Assembly: GCF_015354735.1 (NCBI RefSeq)
Contig: NZ_JACEFJ010000014.1
Location: forward strand, 52,792 to 116,791
Direction: 5' to 3'
Length of the DNA: 64,000 nt
DNA from: Pararhodonellum marinum
GTDB taxonomy: Bacteria; Bacteroidota; Bacteroidia; Cytophagales; Cyclobacteriaceae
The position numbers and the translations under genes are program-made. Below, one piece after another: positions 38,311 through 48,795 of the stretch. Position 1 is the first letter of the stretch; each line of letters begins with the position of its first letter. The notes under the pieces were generated by a model, which was given only the letters and a program-made list of their open reading frames with translations, had not been told where the DNA came from and did not search any database.

Positions 38311-41061
38311 ATGAAAAAACTAATATACAGGTGTACAGGATTTATTTGGTTTCTTGGTTTGTTGTCTGTTGCCCAAGTTGCTGAGGCTCAACAGAACCAA
38401 TTACCGGATCCAGTAAAAGTGACCACTGTAGAGGGGATCACGGAGTATGTTCTAGACAATGGCTTGAGGGTTCTGCTTTTTCCCGATCAAACCAAGCAGA
38501 CCATCACAGTCAACATCACCTACTTGGTAGGTTCAAAGCATGAGAATTATGGGGAAACCGGCATGGCGCACTTGCTGGAACATCTGGTTTTCAAAGGGAC
38601 TCCAAGACACCCAGACATTCCAAAAGAACTCACTGAAAGAGGTGCAAGGCCCAACGGGACCACTTGGACAGACCGGACCAATTATTTTGAAACCTTCACC
38701 GCATCAGAGGACAATCTGCGATGGGCTTTAGATCTTGAGTCCGATCGGATGGTCAACTCCTTCATTGCTCAAAAAGACCTCGACAGTGAAATGACCGTAG
38801 TGCGAAATGAATTTGAATCAGGGGAAAACAATCCATGGCGGGTGCTCTGGCAAAGGATGATGGCCACTGCTTTTGAGTGGCACAACTATGGCAAATCGAC
38901 CATTGGGGCACGTTCTGACATTGAAAATGTACCCATTGAGCGGCTTCAGGCATTTTATCGCATGTATTATCAACCAGACAATGCGGTGCTCGTAGTGGCT
39001 GGAAAGATAGATGAAGAGAAAACCATCCAAATGGTCAATGAGTTTTTTGGGCCTATTCCAAGACCGGAAAGGGAATTGCCTAAGTTCTATACCCGTGACC
39101 CCGACCAAGATGGAGAACGTACCGTAACGGTGAGGAGGGTAGGAGATACCCAGTGGGTTGGTGCCGGCTACAAAACCGCTGCTGCTTCCCATGCAGATGC
39201 TGCCCCAATAGAAGTCCTGAGTGAAGTGATGGGCAGTTCTCCTTCTGGCAGGCTGTACAAGGCACTGATTGATACCAAGAAAGCAACTTCTACTTTTACC
39301 TATAATTTTCAGTGGAAAGATCCGGGGATTTTCCTCGCTTTTGCAGAATTACCAAAAGACAAAATTCTGGACGAGGCACGTATCTCTATGTTGGAAACCT
39401 TTGATGATGTCATTACAAACCCCATCACGGAAGCAGAGGTGGAGCGAGCCAAAAACACGCTGATCAAGCAAATAGAGTTGTCTTTCAATTCTTCAGAAAA
39501 TATCGGCCTTCAGTTGAGCGAATACATAGGTGCCGGAGATTGGCGACTCCTCTTTATTATGAGGGATAGGATCAAAGAAGTCAACCAAGCGGATGTTCAA
39601 AGGGTTGCCGAGACCTATTTGAAACCAGACAACCGAACTATCGGTATGTTCAAGCCGGTAGAAAAACCTGATCGTACCAAAATACCGGGCGAAGTGGATA
39701 TCGCTGCTTTGGTGGAGGGTTATACCGGCGGTGAAAGTATCGCTTTGGGAGAGGAATTTGATCCTACTCCATCCAATATCGATAGCCGAACTGAAAAATA
39801 TGAGTTAGCCAACGGCATGAAGGTAGCCTTGCTTCCCAAAAAGACAAGAGGAGAATCGGTCAATTTTATGGCGACACTCAGATTTGGAAATGAAGATAAC
39901 CTGAAGAACCAAGGCAAAGCAGGGAATTTTGCTGCCAGTATGCTCAACAAGGGAACCAAGACAAAAACCAGAGAGCAGATCAAAGATGAACTCGATAAAT
40001 TAAAAGCCAATGTAAACATCTTTGGCGGAGCCAGTTCGGTTTCAGTTTATGCCATGACTACCCGCGAAAATCTGCCTCAAGTGATGAACTTGCTAAAAGA
40101 AATGTTACGGGAATCCATTTTCCCCCAAGAGGAATTTGATAAGGCCATCGCTGAAAATATCACGGGAATTGAATCCCAAATGAGCGAGCCTACTTCTATC
40201 GCCTACAACAAACTTTCCAAATACCTCAATCCTTATCCAAAAGAAGATCCTAGGTATGCCGAAACATTTGAGGAAAATTTAGCTTCTCTAAAAGCCCTCA
40301 AACTGGAGGAAGTCAAAAGATTCCATGCGGATTTCTATGGAGCCGATCAGGGGACCATGGGTATGGTGGGTGATTTTGACGCAGAAGAGATGAAACCGAT
40401 CATCAAGGATTTGTTTGAAGACTGGAACAGTCCGGCGGCTTACACCCGCTTGGCTGGTAAAATCAAGCAAGTTCCTGCCTTGAATGAAAACATAGAAACG
40501 CCTGACAAAGCCAATGCCTTTTTCCTGGCCCAGCAGCAAATCGAATTGAGCGATGCCCATCCTGATTACCCTGCATTGGTATTGGGCAACTTTATGTTGG
40601 GCGGAGGTTTTCTGAACTCCAGACTTGCAACCCGGATCCGTCAAAAAGAAGGTTTAAGTTACGGTGTGGGATCAGGCTTCTATGCCGGATCCATTGATCC
40701 TATCGGTACCTTCCAAGGATATGCCATCTATGCACCTGAAAACGTGGAAAAACTAGAGGCTGCCTTTAAAGAGGAGATTGAAAAAGTGCTCAAGGAAGGA
40801 TTTACCGAAGAAGAAATAACTGCTGCCAAAAGCGGATGGCTACAAAGTAGGTCTGTAAACAGGGCACAGGACAATTACCTCGCTTCTACACTAAATGGCA
40901 ACCTGTTTTTGGATAGAAATATCCAATGGGAGCAAGAGCTTGAAGATAAAGTTGCTGCCCTGACAGCTGCACAGATTCATGAGGCCATGAAAAAACACCT
41001 AAAGTTGGAGAACATGTCCATGGTAAAAGCGGGAGATTTTGCAAAGGAAAATGAAGATTAA
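38311..41061 (+). CDS. M16-family zinc metallopeptidase, two-module insulinase-like
   Basis: This is a secreted peptidase of 916 residues. A signal peptide (residues 1-26, ending AEAQQ) precedes two M16 modules. The active module has the inverted zinc motif HLLEH at 87-91, with the distal Glu in RNEFESGENNP. The second module, from about 490, lacks a zinc motif and acts as the lid. The protein is probably periplasmic or attached to the outer membrane. It stands alone; a strong terminator follows. Confidence 0.92.
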   Translation: MKKLIYRCTGFIWFLGLLSVAQVAEAQQNQLPDPVKVTTVEGITEYVLDNGLRVLLFPDQTKQTITVNITYLVGSKHENYGETGMAHLLEHLVFKGTPRHPDIPKELTERGARPNGTTWTDRTNYFETFTASEDNLRWALDLESDRMVNSFIAQKDLDSEMTVVRNEFESGENNPWRVLWQRMMATAFEWHNYGKSTIGARSDIENVPIERLQAFYRMYYQPDNAVLVVAGKIDEEKTIQMVNEFFGPIPRPERELPKFYTRDPDQDGERTVTVRRVGDTQWVGAGYKTAAASHADAAPIEVLSEVMGSSPSGRLYKALIDTKKATSTFTYNFQWKDPGIFLAFAELPKDKILDEARISMLETFDDVITNPITEAEVERAKNTLIKQIELSFNSSENIGLQLSEYIGAGDWRLLFIMRDRIKEVNQADVQRVAETYLKPDNRTIGMFKPVEKPDRTKIPGEVDIAALVEGYTGGESIALGEEFDPTPSNIDSRTEKYELANGMKVALLPKKTRGESVNFMATLRFGNEDNLKNQGKAGNFAASMLNKGTKTKTREQIKDELDKLKANVNIFGGASSVSVYAMTTRENLPQVMNLLKEMLRESIFPQEEFDKAIAENITGIESQMSEPTSIAYNKLSKYLNPYPKEDPRYAETFEENLASLKALKLEEVKRFHADFYGADQGTMGMVGDFDAEEMKPIIKDLFEDWNSPAAYTRLAGKIKQVPALNENIETPDKANAFFLAQQQIELSDAHPDYPALVLGNFMLGGGFLNSRLATRIRQKEGLSYGVGSGFYAGSIDPIGTFQGYAIYAPENVEKLEAAFKEEIEKVLKEGFTEEEITAAKSGWLQSRSVNRAQDNYLASTLNGNLFLDRNIQWEQELEDKVAALTAAQIHEAMKKHLKLENMSMVKAGDFAKENED

Positions 41062-41081
41062 ACTATCTTTCTAATGATTTA

Positions 41082-41120
41082 GACCTGTCAGGATTTAAAA
41101 ACCTGATAGGTCTTTTTTTT
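41082..41120. terminator. Rho-independent terminator after the M16 peptidase gene
   Basis: GACCTGTCAGG at 41082-41092 pairs with CCTGATAGGTC at 41102-41112 with one wobble, followed by eight T. It lies between the M16 and sdhB stops and may serve the forward strand. Confidence 0.88.
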
Positions 41121-41126
41121 GCCTGA

Positions 41127-41855
41127 TCATTTAAAATACTCCCTGTTCATGGTAGCGATATGGCTGATGGAGATACCCTGCGGACACTCCACCTCGCAGG
41201 CACCAGTACTGGAACAAGCCCCAAAACCCAGTTCATCCATTTTTTTCACCATACTCAGCACACGTTTTTTTCTTTCCAGTTTACCTTGAGGCAGTTGGGC
41301 AAGGTGACTGATTTTGGCAGCGGTAAAGAGGGCTGCGCTTGCGTTTTTACAGGAGGCCACACAGGCCCCGCAACCGATACAGGCTGCAGCGTCAAAAGCA
41401 GCTTCTGCAGTATCTTGTGATATCAGAATGCTGTTCGCTTCGGGAGATTGCCCGGTGTTGACAGAAATAAAGCCTCCGGCGGCAATGATCTCATCAAAGG
41501 CAGACCGGTCCACTTTCAGGTCTTTTTGAACAGGAAAACCGGAAGCCCTGAAGGGTTCTATGAAAATGGTATCCCCGTCCTTAAAGGCCCGCATGTGTAC
41601 ATGGCAAGTGGTAATCTGATCATGAGGACCATGGGCCCGGCCGTTTATAAACAGGCCGCATTGGCCACAGATACCTTCCCGACAATCATGGTCAAAAGCT
41701 ACAGGCGCTTCCCCATTTACGATGAGCTTTTCATTGAGCATGTCCAGCATTTCCAAAAATGACATGTCAGGCTCCACACCCGAAAGCTCATAATCCACCA
41801 GGTTACCTTTGGTATGTCTATTGGGCTGACGCCAGATTTTCAGCTTAAAATGCAT
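41127..41855 (-). CDS. sdhB: Succinate dehydrogenase/fumarate reductase iron-sulfur subunit
   Basis: This subunit carries electrons between flavoprotein and quinone. Of 242 residues, Cys58, Cys63, Cys66 and Cys84 form the [2Fe-2S] site, Cys159, 162, 165 and 220-region form the [4Fe-4S] site, and Cys169, 214 and 224 belong to the [3Fe-4S] site. The start overlaps the sdhA stop by one base (TAATG). Downstream, towards the terminator, no cytochrome subunit follows. The succinate versus fumarate direction cannot be decided by sequence. Confidence 0.93.
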   Translation of the reverse strand: MHFKLKIWRQPNRHTKGNLVDYELSGVEPDMSFLEMLDMLNEKLIVNGEAPVAFDHDCREGICGQCGLFINGRAHGPHDQITTCHVHMRAFKDGDTIFIEPFRASGFPVQKDLKVDRSAFDEIIAAGGFISVNTGQSPEANSILISQDTAEAAFDAAACIGCGACVASCKNASAALFTAAKISHLAQLPQGKLERKKRVLSMVKKMDELGFGACSSTGACEVECPQGISISHIATMNREYFK

Positions 41856-43786
41856 TACTTGTAACTCCTTTCTGTTGGTTGTATAAATTCAAAGGTTAGC
41901 GGTTCCTTTACAAGAACCGATTTGCCTTCCACCCTATGCCAGCAGGAAACAAAAGAAAAGTCCTTGTCCCGCCGTAAGGCTTCCCCATCCGCAGTTTGGT
42001 ACTCCTCTCTAAAATGCGCCCCGCATGATTCCTCCCTGGTGAGGGCATCTAAACACATCTGCTCACCGATCTCCAGATAATCAGCCACCCGTCCGGCTTT
42101 TTCAAGTTCGTCGTTCATTTCTTGGGAATGACCGGGGATCATGACGTTTTGGTTAAAATCCTCCCGCAGTTCTTTGATTAGGGCAATGGCTTTTTGGAGT
42201 CCTTCGGCACTTCGGGAAAGTCCACAGTGGTCATAAAGCAGTTTCCCCAATGCCTTGTGATAGTGGTCCACACTTTTTGTTCCCTTGATAGCCAAAAGCT
42301 TATCTAAGCTGGCCTTTAATTGATTTTCCGCACGCTCAAAAGCTGGTGTATCGGTACTTGGTACATTTTCCTTAGGCAAGCTGGCCAGAAAATGGGGCAG
42401 TGTATAAGGAATGACGTAGTATCCATCCACACAAGCCTGCAGGAGGGAGTTGGCTCCAAGCCGATTGGCACCATGGTCAGAGAAATTGGCTTCACCCAAG
42501 GCATATAAACCCTTGATATTGGTACTCAGCTCATAGTCCACCCAAAGTCCCCCCATGGAAAAATGTGCTGCAGGAGAAATGAGCATGGGGGATTGGTAGG
42601 CGTTGATGCCGGTTATTTTTTCATAGAGGTCAAACAGGTTGCCATATTTTCTTTTGATGGTAGCCTTTCCCTGTTCCCTGATGGCTTCTTCAAAATCCAA
42701 GTAAACGGCATTTTTCATTTTCCCCACACCAAATCCCGCATCAATCCGCTCCTTGGCCGCTCTGGAGGAAATGTCCCTAGGTGCCAGGTTGCCAAATGAT
42801 GGATAGCGGCGCTCCAGGTAGTAATCTCTTTCTTGTTCCGGAATTTGATGAGCTGGTCTTGATTCGTCTTTTTTCTTGGGCACCCAGATCCTTCCGTCAT
42901 TTCTTAGCGATTCCGACATCAAAGTAAGCTTGGATTGGTAATCTCCCGACTGAGGAAGGCAGGTAGGGTGGATCTGTGTCCAACTCGGGCAAGCTGTCAA
43001 GGCACCTTTCTTGTGGGATCTCCAAATGGCGGTACCATTGCAGCCCATGGCTAAAGTGGAGAGATAATAGATTTTGCCAAAACCCCCAGTAGCCAGTAAA
43101 ACGGCATGGGCGGCATGTCTGCTGATCTTTCCATTGTCCAGGTCTCTGACCAGAATGCCACGCGCTTGGCCACCTTCCACCACCAAGTCGAGCATCTCAT
43201 GTCGGGTATGGCTTTTTACATTGCCTAATCCGACCTGACGCATCATGGCTTGGTAGGCGCCCAAGAGCAACTGCTGTCCGGTTTGGCCCCGTGCATAAAA
43301 TGTCCTGCTTACCTGCACTCCGCCAAATGAGCGGTTGTTCAGATAACCGCCATATTCACGGGCAAAAGGTACCCCTTGTGCAACAGCCTGATCGATCAGG
43401 TGTGCGGAACATTCGGCCAGCCGGTACACATTGGCTTCACGTGCACGGAAATCTCCCCCCTTGAGGGTGTCAAAAAACATCCGGTAGACACTGTCACCAT
43501 CGTTTCGGTAATTTTTTGCCGCATTCACGCCTCCCTGTGCGGCTACCGAATGGGCCCTGCGGGGAGAATCCTGAAAGCAAAAAGTACTCACTTCATAGCC
43601 CAATTCTGCCAAAGATGCAGCTGCTGAAGCCCCGGCCAAACCGGTACCCACCACAATGATTTTGAATTTTTTACGGTTGTTTGGGCTGACCAAACGGGCT
43701 GTTTTTTTAAAATTGGACCATTTGTTTTCCAAGGGTCCAGGTGGTACTTTGGGATCTGGAACAAATGAGGTGGAAGGATCAATCAT
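41855..43786 (-). CDS. sdhA: Succinate dehydrogenase/fumarate reductase flavoprotein subunit
   Basis: This is a 643-residue flavoprotein. The FAD-binding GTGLAG is at 47-52 and the covalent FAD histidine is His79 in [37 protein letters not shown] is the conserved dicarboxylate-domain region. This long subunit is the form used with the diheme cytochrome b in Bacteroidota and epsilonproteobacteria. The start lies 25 bases after the universal stress protein gene, but read together the order usp-sdhA-sdhB omits the usual sdhC upstream. Confidence 0.95.
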   Translation of the reverse strand: MIDPSTSFVPDPKVPPGPLENKWSNFKKTARLVSPNNRKKFKIIVVGTGLAGASAAASLAELGYEVSTFCFQDSPRRAHSVAAQGGVNAAKNYRNDGDSVYRMFFDTLKGGDFRAREANVYRLAECSAHLIDQAVAQGVPFAREYGGYLNNRSFGGVQVSRTFYARGQTGQQLLLGAYQAMMRQVGLGNVKSHTRHEMLDLVVEGGQARGILVRDLDNGKISRHAAHAVLLATGGFGKIYYLSTLAMGCNGTAIWRSHKKGALTACPSWTQIHPTCLPQSGDYQSKLTLMSESLRNDGRIWVPKKKDESRPAHQIPEQERDYYLERRYPSFGNLAPRDISSRAAKERIDAGFGVGKMKNAVYLDFEEAIREQGKATIKRKYGNLFDLYEKITGINAYQSPMLISPAAHFSMGGLWVDYELSTNIKGLYALGEANFSDHGANRLGANSLLQACVDGYYVIPYTLPHFLASLPKENVPSTDTPAFERAENQLKASLDKLLAIKGTKSVDHYHKALGKLLYDHCGLSRSAEGLQKAIALIKELREDFNQNVMIPGHSQEMNDELEKAGRVADYLEIGEQMCLDALTREESCGAHFREEYQTADGEALRRDKDFSFVSCWHRVEGKSVLVKEPLTFEFIQPTERSYK

Positions 43787-43811
43787 GGTAATTTACATCT
43801 GGGAATAGTAA

Positions 43812-44615
43812 TCATTTGATGACCAAGAGCGGCACATGGGTATGGTAGGCCATCTGCATGCTGGCGCTTTTGTTGAAGATGTATTCAAAAAAAGATTTTT
43901 GTTTGGAAAACATGACCAGCAGGCAATGAGGAATATCCTTAAGGTATTTTTCCAACCCTTTTTGAAGGTTATCTGCTTTTAAATTTAAATGGGTGAATTT
44001 TTCATCTGGATATTTCTCTCCTAGATAAGACATCAAACCTTTGAGGGTCAGCGACTTTTCAAAACCTTCATCGGTATCTACATGAAGGATTTCATAAGGA
44101 AGGGCTGTTTTTTGGGTCAATTTAAACATTTTGTGAAAAAATTTCTCGTCTTCATGGTGGAGTTCTACGGCCACGGTGATCTCCCTGAGGTCTGAATAAC
44201 TGCTGTTGGTCGGCACCGCAAGAACCGGTACCTGACTGTCTTTGATGACATGGGCGGTATTGGAACCGATCAACACTTTTTTGATGCCGGAAGCTCCCTG
44301 AGTTCCCATGACAATCAGATCATAATCTTCCCGGTAGGCGGTGGAGGTGACCGCAGTGGCCACTGTTCCGTGGATGATCTTGGAATCTACCTTGACACCT
44401 TGAAACTCGGGACTTGCCAAGAGTTTTTCCATTGATTCATTGGCATCTTTTTCCAATTGGTCCAAAATGACCGCAGCTTGGGCCGCGAAGTCATATACGC
44501 CGTAATAAGCATAAAGCAACGTGATGGATGCGCCATTGATTTTGGAGATTTTCAAGGCAAAGTCAAGTGCTTTGTCAGCATTGTCTGAAAAATCCGTTGG
44601 AACTAATATTTTCAT
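43812..44615 (-). CDS. Universal stress protein (second tandem-domain copy)
   Basis: This is a 267-residue protein with two Usp domains, starting KILVPTDFSDNADKALDFAL. The nucleotide-binding loop is MGTQGASGIKKVLIGSN, near residue 110. The second half is divergent, as in the copy at 31305. It is the first gene of a reverse-strand cluster with sdhA and sdhB, with only 25 bases to sdhA, so it is likely co-transcribed with the dehydrogenase. That context hints at a role in respiration under oxygen limitation, which is inference. Confidence 0.85.
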   Translation of the reverse strand: MKILVPTDFSDNADKALDFALKISKINGASITLLYAYYGVYDFAAQAAVILDQLEKDANESMEKLLASPEFQGVKVDSKIIHGTVATAVTSTAYREDYDLIVMGTQGASGIKKVLIGSNTAHVIKDSQVPVLAVPTNSSYSDLREITVAVELHHEDEKFFHKMFKLTQKTALPYEILHVDTDEGFEKSLTLKGLMSYLGEKYPDEKFTHLNLKADNLQKGLEKYLKDIPHCLLVMFSKQKSFFEYIFNKSASMQMAYHTHVPLLVIK

Positions 44616-44862
44616 ATGTTTTAATTTTTGGGTTTTTAGGGTTGCTGTCTTGAAAATCGATCATTTAGGTTTTCAAGGTAACATTAGCCCAATTTAACCA
44701 ATCCATGATGAAAATAACATGATTAAAGTCAGTTTGGCGAAAGATGGGCATTCTTTTGGGAATTGACGCTCTGCCGAATTCAGAGGTGGATATGTTGAAT
44801 TAAGCTGGCCTGAGTCTTTTGAATCCCGGTCAAAAGGTGATTGATTTTTTATTTGACCTGCT

Positions 44863-46089
44863 TTATTTCGTGGAATGAACCTCTATTCGAGAACCCTGAT
44901 CAGCATCATACCTGTATGTCAAGTCAAATGTATCTCCCTGATTTACTTTTAGGGATGTATTGGGTAAACAAATTTTGCTGATCCAATGGTTGCCAGGACT
45001 TACTTTTTCGGGCAGGGTAGAGAGGGTCACCGAAGGGCTGAGTACCGCCTCAAAACAGATCATCAGTCCGTTTAGAAGCCCCGTTTTTTTCACTTCAAAC
45101 TGTGTTTTGACTTCCAAGTCACTTCCTTTTGTCTTTTTCAAGAGGAGTTCGGCCAACAAAATGGGCTCGCTAAGAAAATTCCAGTTTTGGGTACTGGCTG
45201 GATTGTGGAGGATATGGGATGGATGGTCCAACGGTTCTGATAGGGAAGAAAAGTCCAATTGGTACCAATTTTTCCAGTTTTGGATGTGATTTTCAGTAAA
45301 AAAATGCCTTTCCAGAACCTCTGAGGGTATGGTAAGTGGCAGGGCAAATAGCTTAAGGGTATGGGGGATTATTTTGCCCTCCGGTTTAAGCAGCCGATTC
45401 ACCGCGTCCATCACCGTGGTCAGGATATTTTCTTCCAAGGGGTCATTGCCGATGATTTCTGCAAGGATCACATCTGCTTTTTCCTTCAATTCCAGCTGGC
45501 TGGCATTGCCCTCAAAAACTTCAATGGTTGAGTCCAGCTTATTTTTACCAAACACCATTTCAGCTTTTTTCGCCATGGCCGAAACCCGCTCAATGGCTAT
45601 GACCCTATTAGCCCCTGCCTGGGCAGCCATGGCAGCCAAAATACCGGTACCGGTTCCGATGTCCAATACCAGATCCCCGGATTGGACAGTTTCTTGAATG
45701 GCTTTTTGAAATACCTGGCAACGCATTTTGTCATTCAACATCCTGAGATGCACCTCAGGTCCTTCAAAACTTCCCGGAGCGACTTGGGTCAAAAGTGCTC
45801 CCGCATATTCCGGGTCCACCAGAAATCCCCGATCATAGAGCTCTTGGATTTTTTGGGTCAGTTGGATCCATTCAATCTTGTTTTTGGTCCATCCGTTCAG
45901 GGCTTCGATGCCCTCTGCCAAAGATTTTGGGTTTTGAAAAATAAAAAGAACCGCCAAAACACTGGCATCAGTGGGAAAATCGCGTTCCCCTTTTTCCAAC
46001 ACTACCTTTGAACTTGACACATAGCTGATCTTAATGCCAGAGACGGTTTGTAGCTTATGGTTGCTGGATAAAGGCACGTGGGTTGACAA
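44863..46089 (-). CDS. PRMT-like class I SAM methyltransferase
   Basis: This is a 408-residue protein. VLDIGTGTGILAAMAAQAGANRV (about 145-165) is SAM motif I with PRMT-like character, AIERV provides the acidic post-strand residue, and DVILAEIIGND is a shortened double-E-like region. The N-terminal 130 residues are an added domain resembling a peptide-binding or PqqD-like module (FPTDASVLAVLFIFQNPKSLAEGIEAL). The C-terminal half is a beta-sandwich as in arginine methyltransferases. The substrate may be a protein or peptide; this is inference. The gene is isolated. Confidence 0.78.
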   Translation of the reverse strand: MSTHVPLSSNHKLQTVSGIKISYVSSSKVVLEKGERDFPTDASVLAVLFIFQNPKSLAEGIEALNGWTKNKIEWIQLTQKIQELYDRGFLVDPEYAGALLTQVAPGSFEGPEVHLRMLNDKMRCQVFQKAIQETVQSGDLVLDIGTGTGILAAMAAQAGANRVIAIERVSAMAKKAEMVFGKNKLDSTIEVFEGNASQLELKEKADVILAEIIGNDPLEENILTTVMDAVNRLLKPEGKIIPHTLKLFALPLTIPSEVLERHFFTENHIQNWKNWYQLDFSSLSEPLDHPSHILHNPASTQNWNFLSEPILLAELLLKKTKGSDLEVKTQFEVKKTGLLNGLMICFEAVLSPSVTLSTLPEKVSPGNHWISKICLPNTSLKVNQGDTFDLTYRYDADQGSRIEVHSTK

Positions 46090-46487
46090 GGGAATTGATT
46101 TTAAGGTTAAGGTAACAAAAATCGAGGTTAGGTCACTGGATTATTCTATCGATTTTACCAAGAGCATAGGCATTTTAATAGTAAATGATCTGGGATTGGG
46201 CTGGGCCTAAATAAACCGCACCTAAAACCCAATAGGATATTTTATCTGAGAAATCCACCGGCCTATTCGGAAAGTTGTACCTAACAATGATTTGTCCTAC
46301 GTGCAGAATGGAGGATACTCAGAAAAATCAAAATCAGAAACTTTAGATGGAAAGAGAGGGTTTTTTAAAAAAATCAACATGCTTGGTGTAACATTGATCA
46401 CCAAACATCAAGGAGAAATGCCGTATTTTTGTTTAAATACCCAATGGCAATTTCTTGCTTTTGGAGAATCAATAAAAACAAATCAAC
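46090..46487. other. Intergenic region between divergent genes
   Basis: These 398 bases contain the promoters of the methyltransferase and MBL-rhodanese genes. TATTTTTG at 46424-46431 fits a Bacteroidota -7 element without a well-spaced upstream TTG. A 74-codon frame at 46292-46516 overlaps the MBL gene start and is not supported. Confidence 0.35.
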
Positions 46488-47831
46488 GTGAACAACTGGA
46501 ATATAAAACAATTTGAAGATAAAGGATTGGCTCATTTTTCTTATGCTGTATGGAATGAGGATCATATGATACTGGTGGATCCGGGAAGAGATCCCAAGGA
46601 TTATTATGACTTTGCATCCGAAACTGGTGCAAAGATCATTGGAGTGATTGAAACGCATCCCCATGCTGATTTTGTCAGTTCCCATCTTGAAATCCACCAT
46701 CAGACCGATGCCACCTTGTATACAAGTAGCTTGTCGGGCGTGGATTATCCCCATCAGGCATTTGATGAAGGGGATGAAATCATGCTTGGAGATAAAGTGA
46801 GCTTTAAGGCCCTCCATACCCCTGGACATTCTCCAGATAGTATTTCGGTGGTGCTGGAAGCAGATGGTCATCCTGTGGCGGTATTTACTGGAGATACTCT
46901 TTTTATAGGAGATGTGGGCAGACCAGACCTTAGGGAAAAGGCCGGGAAGTTACAGGAAAAACGAGAATCACTTGCCCGGGCAATGTACAAGAGTACCCGT
47001 GAGAAACTGATGACTTTGCCAGACGAGGTGTTGGTCTATCCAGCACACGGAGCGGGTTCATTGTGTGGCAAATCCCTGAGTGATGCCCAGAGCAGCACCA
47101 TAGGCGCTGAGAAAAGAAACAATTATGCCTTGCAGGACATGGATGAGCAAGCCTTTGTCAAATTGATCCTCGCCGATCAGCCTTTTGTTCCAAAGTACTT
47201 TCCATTTGATGTTGAGCTCAATAGAAAAGGGGCTCCGGCATATGCTACCGGCGTAGAAAATGTCCCTCTGTTGGAAACTAATTTTCACACTGAAACAGGG
47301 GATCTTTTGATTGATGGCCGCCCTGCAGATCAGTTTAAAAAATCCCACCGAAAAGGAGCGATCAACCTTCAGGATGGAGAAAAATTTGAAACCTGGTTGG
47401 GAAGCATCATAGGCCCGGAAGAAACCTTTTACTTGTTGGCCGAAAACAGGATCAGCCTCTATACCCTGATCAAAAAAGCAGCAAAAATCGGGTATGAAGG
47501 CCATATTAAAGGCGCGTTTATTTACGATTTAGAAGAAGACGAGGCATTTGAAGCCTTTGACCAAAAAGCTTTTGATCAAAACAAAGCACAATTCAGGGTA
47601 GTGGATGTGAGGAACAAAAGTGAGGTAAAGGGTAAAACCTTTGAAGAAACCGTTAACATTCCCTTGCATGAATTGAGAGAACGGATCCATGAAATCAAGG
47701 GAGAAAAGCCCATCGTGGTCCACTGTGCAGGTGGCTACCGATCCGCTGCGGGGAGCAGCATCATCAAAAAACTCCTTGACGATCGAAAGGTCCTTGATAT
47801 GAGCGAAAAGATCAAAGAATATACTGATTGA
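46488..47831 (+). CDS. MBL-fold hydrolase fused to rhodanese domain (persulfide dioxygenase-like)
   Basis: This is a 447-residue protein. Residues 1-200 form a metallo-beta-lactamase fold of the ETHE1/persulfide dioxygenase group (THPHADFVSSH and GDTLFIGDVGRPDL motifs, then YPAHGAGSLCGKS). The C-terminal 100 residues are rhodanese with catalytic Cys in VHCAGGYRS; a degenerate rhodanese-like stretch may lie between. These fusions oxidise glutathione persulfide and process sulfane sulfur. The apparent start is GTG at 46488, as no closer ATG exists. A related protein lies at 55818. Confidence 0.9.
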   Translation: MNNWNIKQFEDKGLAHFSYAVWNEDHMILVDPGRDPKDYYDFASETGAKIIGVIETHPHADFVSSHLEIHHQTDATLYTSSLSGVDYPHQAFDEGDEIMLGDKVSFKALHTPGHSPDSISVVLEADGHPVAVFTGDTLFIGDVGRPDLREKAGKLQEKRESLARAMYKSTREKLMTLPDEVLVYPAHGAGSLCGKSLSDAQSSTIGAEKRNNYALQDMDEQAFVKLILADQPFVPKYFPFDVELNRKGAPAYATGVENVPLLETNFHTETGDLLIDGRPADQFKKSHRKGAINLQDGEKFETWLGSIIGPEETFYLLAENRISLYTLIKKAAKIGYEGHIKGAFIYDLEEDEAFEAFDQKAFDQNKAQFRVVDVRNKSEVKGKTFEETVNIPLHELRERIHEIKGEKPIVVHCAGGYRSAAGSSIIKKLLDDRKVLDMSEKIKEYTD

Positions 47832-47842
47832 TTGCTGAGTTG

Positions 47843-47873
47843 AAGGCCTCTTGTTTTGTAGAGGCCTTTTTTT
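47843..47873 (+). terminator. Rho-independent terminator
   Basis: AAGGCCTC at 47843-47850 pairs with GAGGCCTT at 47861-47868, followed by a run of T. It follows the MBL-rhodanese stop by 11 bases. Confidence 0.88.
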
Positions 47874-47919
47874 GAGGAAAAAGGAAATTCTGCTTACCTA
47901 CCAATCCCTTTCTTAAACC

Positions 47920-48795
47920 ATGAATAAGTATCTGGAAATAATATGGAATGGCTATACCGGATATTGGAATTATCTGGTCAATGAGCTTTTTCATCCCACA
48001 TGGCACAACTATTTCTGGTGGCTGGTTGGCCTTTCTTTGACAGTCTGGCTTATGGAAATCGTTTTTCCATGGCGGAAGCATCAGGCAGTATTCAGAAAGG
48101 ATTTTTGGCTGGATGGCTTTTACATGTTCTTTAATTTTTTCCTTTTTTCATTGATTGCATACAATGCCATTTCCAACGTGGCTGTGGAAGCATTCAATGA
48201 TTTCCTTGGGCTATTCGGCATCACCAACCTGGTTGCCATAGAAGTCAATTCCTGGCCGAGATGGGGACAATTGCTGCTTTTGTTTGTGGTAGCTGACTTC
48301 ATTCAGTGGAATGTGCACCGCATGCTGCATAGGGTTCCTGCACTTTGGGAATACCACAAGGTCCATCATTCAGTGGAACAAATGGGTTTTGCAGCTCACC
48401 TTCGCTTTCACTGGATGGAAACCATCATTTACAAATCTATCCAATATGTGCCTCTTGCTATGATTGGATTCGGACTTGAGGATTTCTTCATCGTTCACAT
48501 CTTTGCCACTGCCATAGGCCACCTCAACCACTCCAACCTGAAAATCAGTTATGGGCCATTGAAATATGTGTTGAACAATCCACAGATGCACATTTGGCAC
48601 CATGCCAAAAAAATACCGAGAGGCAGCTATGGGGTAAATTATGGACTTACCTTAAGCGTATGGGATTACCTGTTTGGTACGGCTTATATTCCCCATGAGG
48701 GCAGGGATGAACCTCTCGGTTTTGAAGGGATGGAAGAATTTCCCCAGACTTTCTGGAAGCAGGTGAGCTATCCCTTTTTAATAAAAAGGAAATGA
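47920..48795 (+). CDS. Sterol desaturase/fatty acid hydroxylase family protein
   Basis: This is a membrane-bound di-iron enzyme of 291 residues with four or more membrane segments. The histidine cluster is complete: HRMLH, HKVHH, HLNHSN and HIWHHAKK (the latter with NNPQMH before it). Such proteins hydroxylate or desaturate lipids. Its context between two rhodanese-type genes is common in Bacteroidota, but the role in sulfur metabolism is not clear. The stop overlaps the next small gene (ATGA), so they are co-translated. Confidence 0.88.
   Translation: MNKYLEIIWNGYTGYWNYLVNELFHPTWHNYFWWLVGLSLTVWLMEIVFPWRKHQAVFRKDFWLDGFYMFFNFFLFSLIAYNAISNVAVEAFNDFLGLFGITNLVAIEVNSWPRWGQLLLLFVVADFIQWNVHRMLHRVPALWEYHKVHHSVEQMGFAAHLRFHWMETIIYKSIQYVPLAMIGFGLEDFFIVHIFATAIGHLNHSNLKISYGPLKYVLNNPQMHIWHHAKKIPRGSYGVNYGLTLSVWDYLFGTAYIPHEGRDEPLGFEGMEEFPQTFWKQVSYPFLIKRK

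Noticed and set aside
46292..46516. Forward frame of 74 codons before the MBL-rhodanese gene
   Set aside because: It overlaps that gene's start in another frame and has no recognisable sequence.
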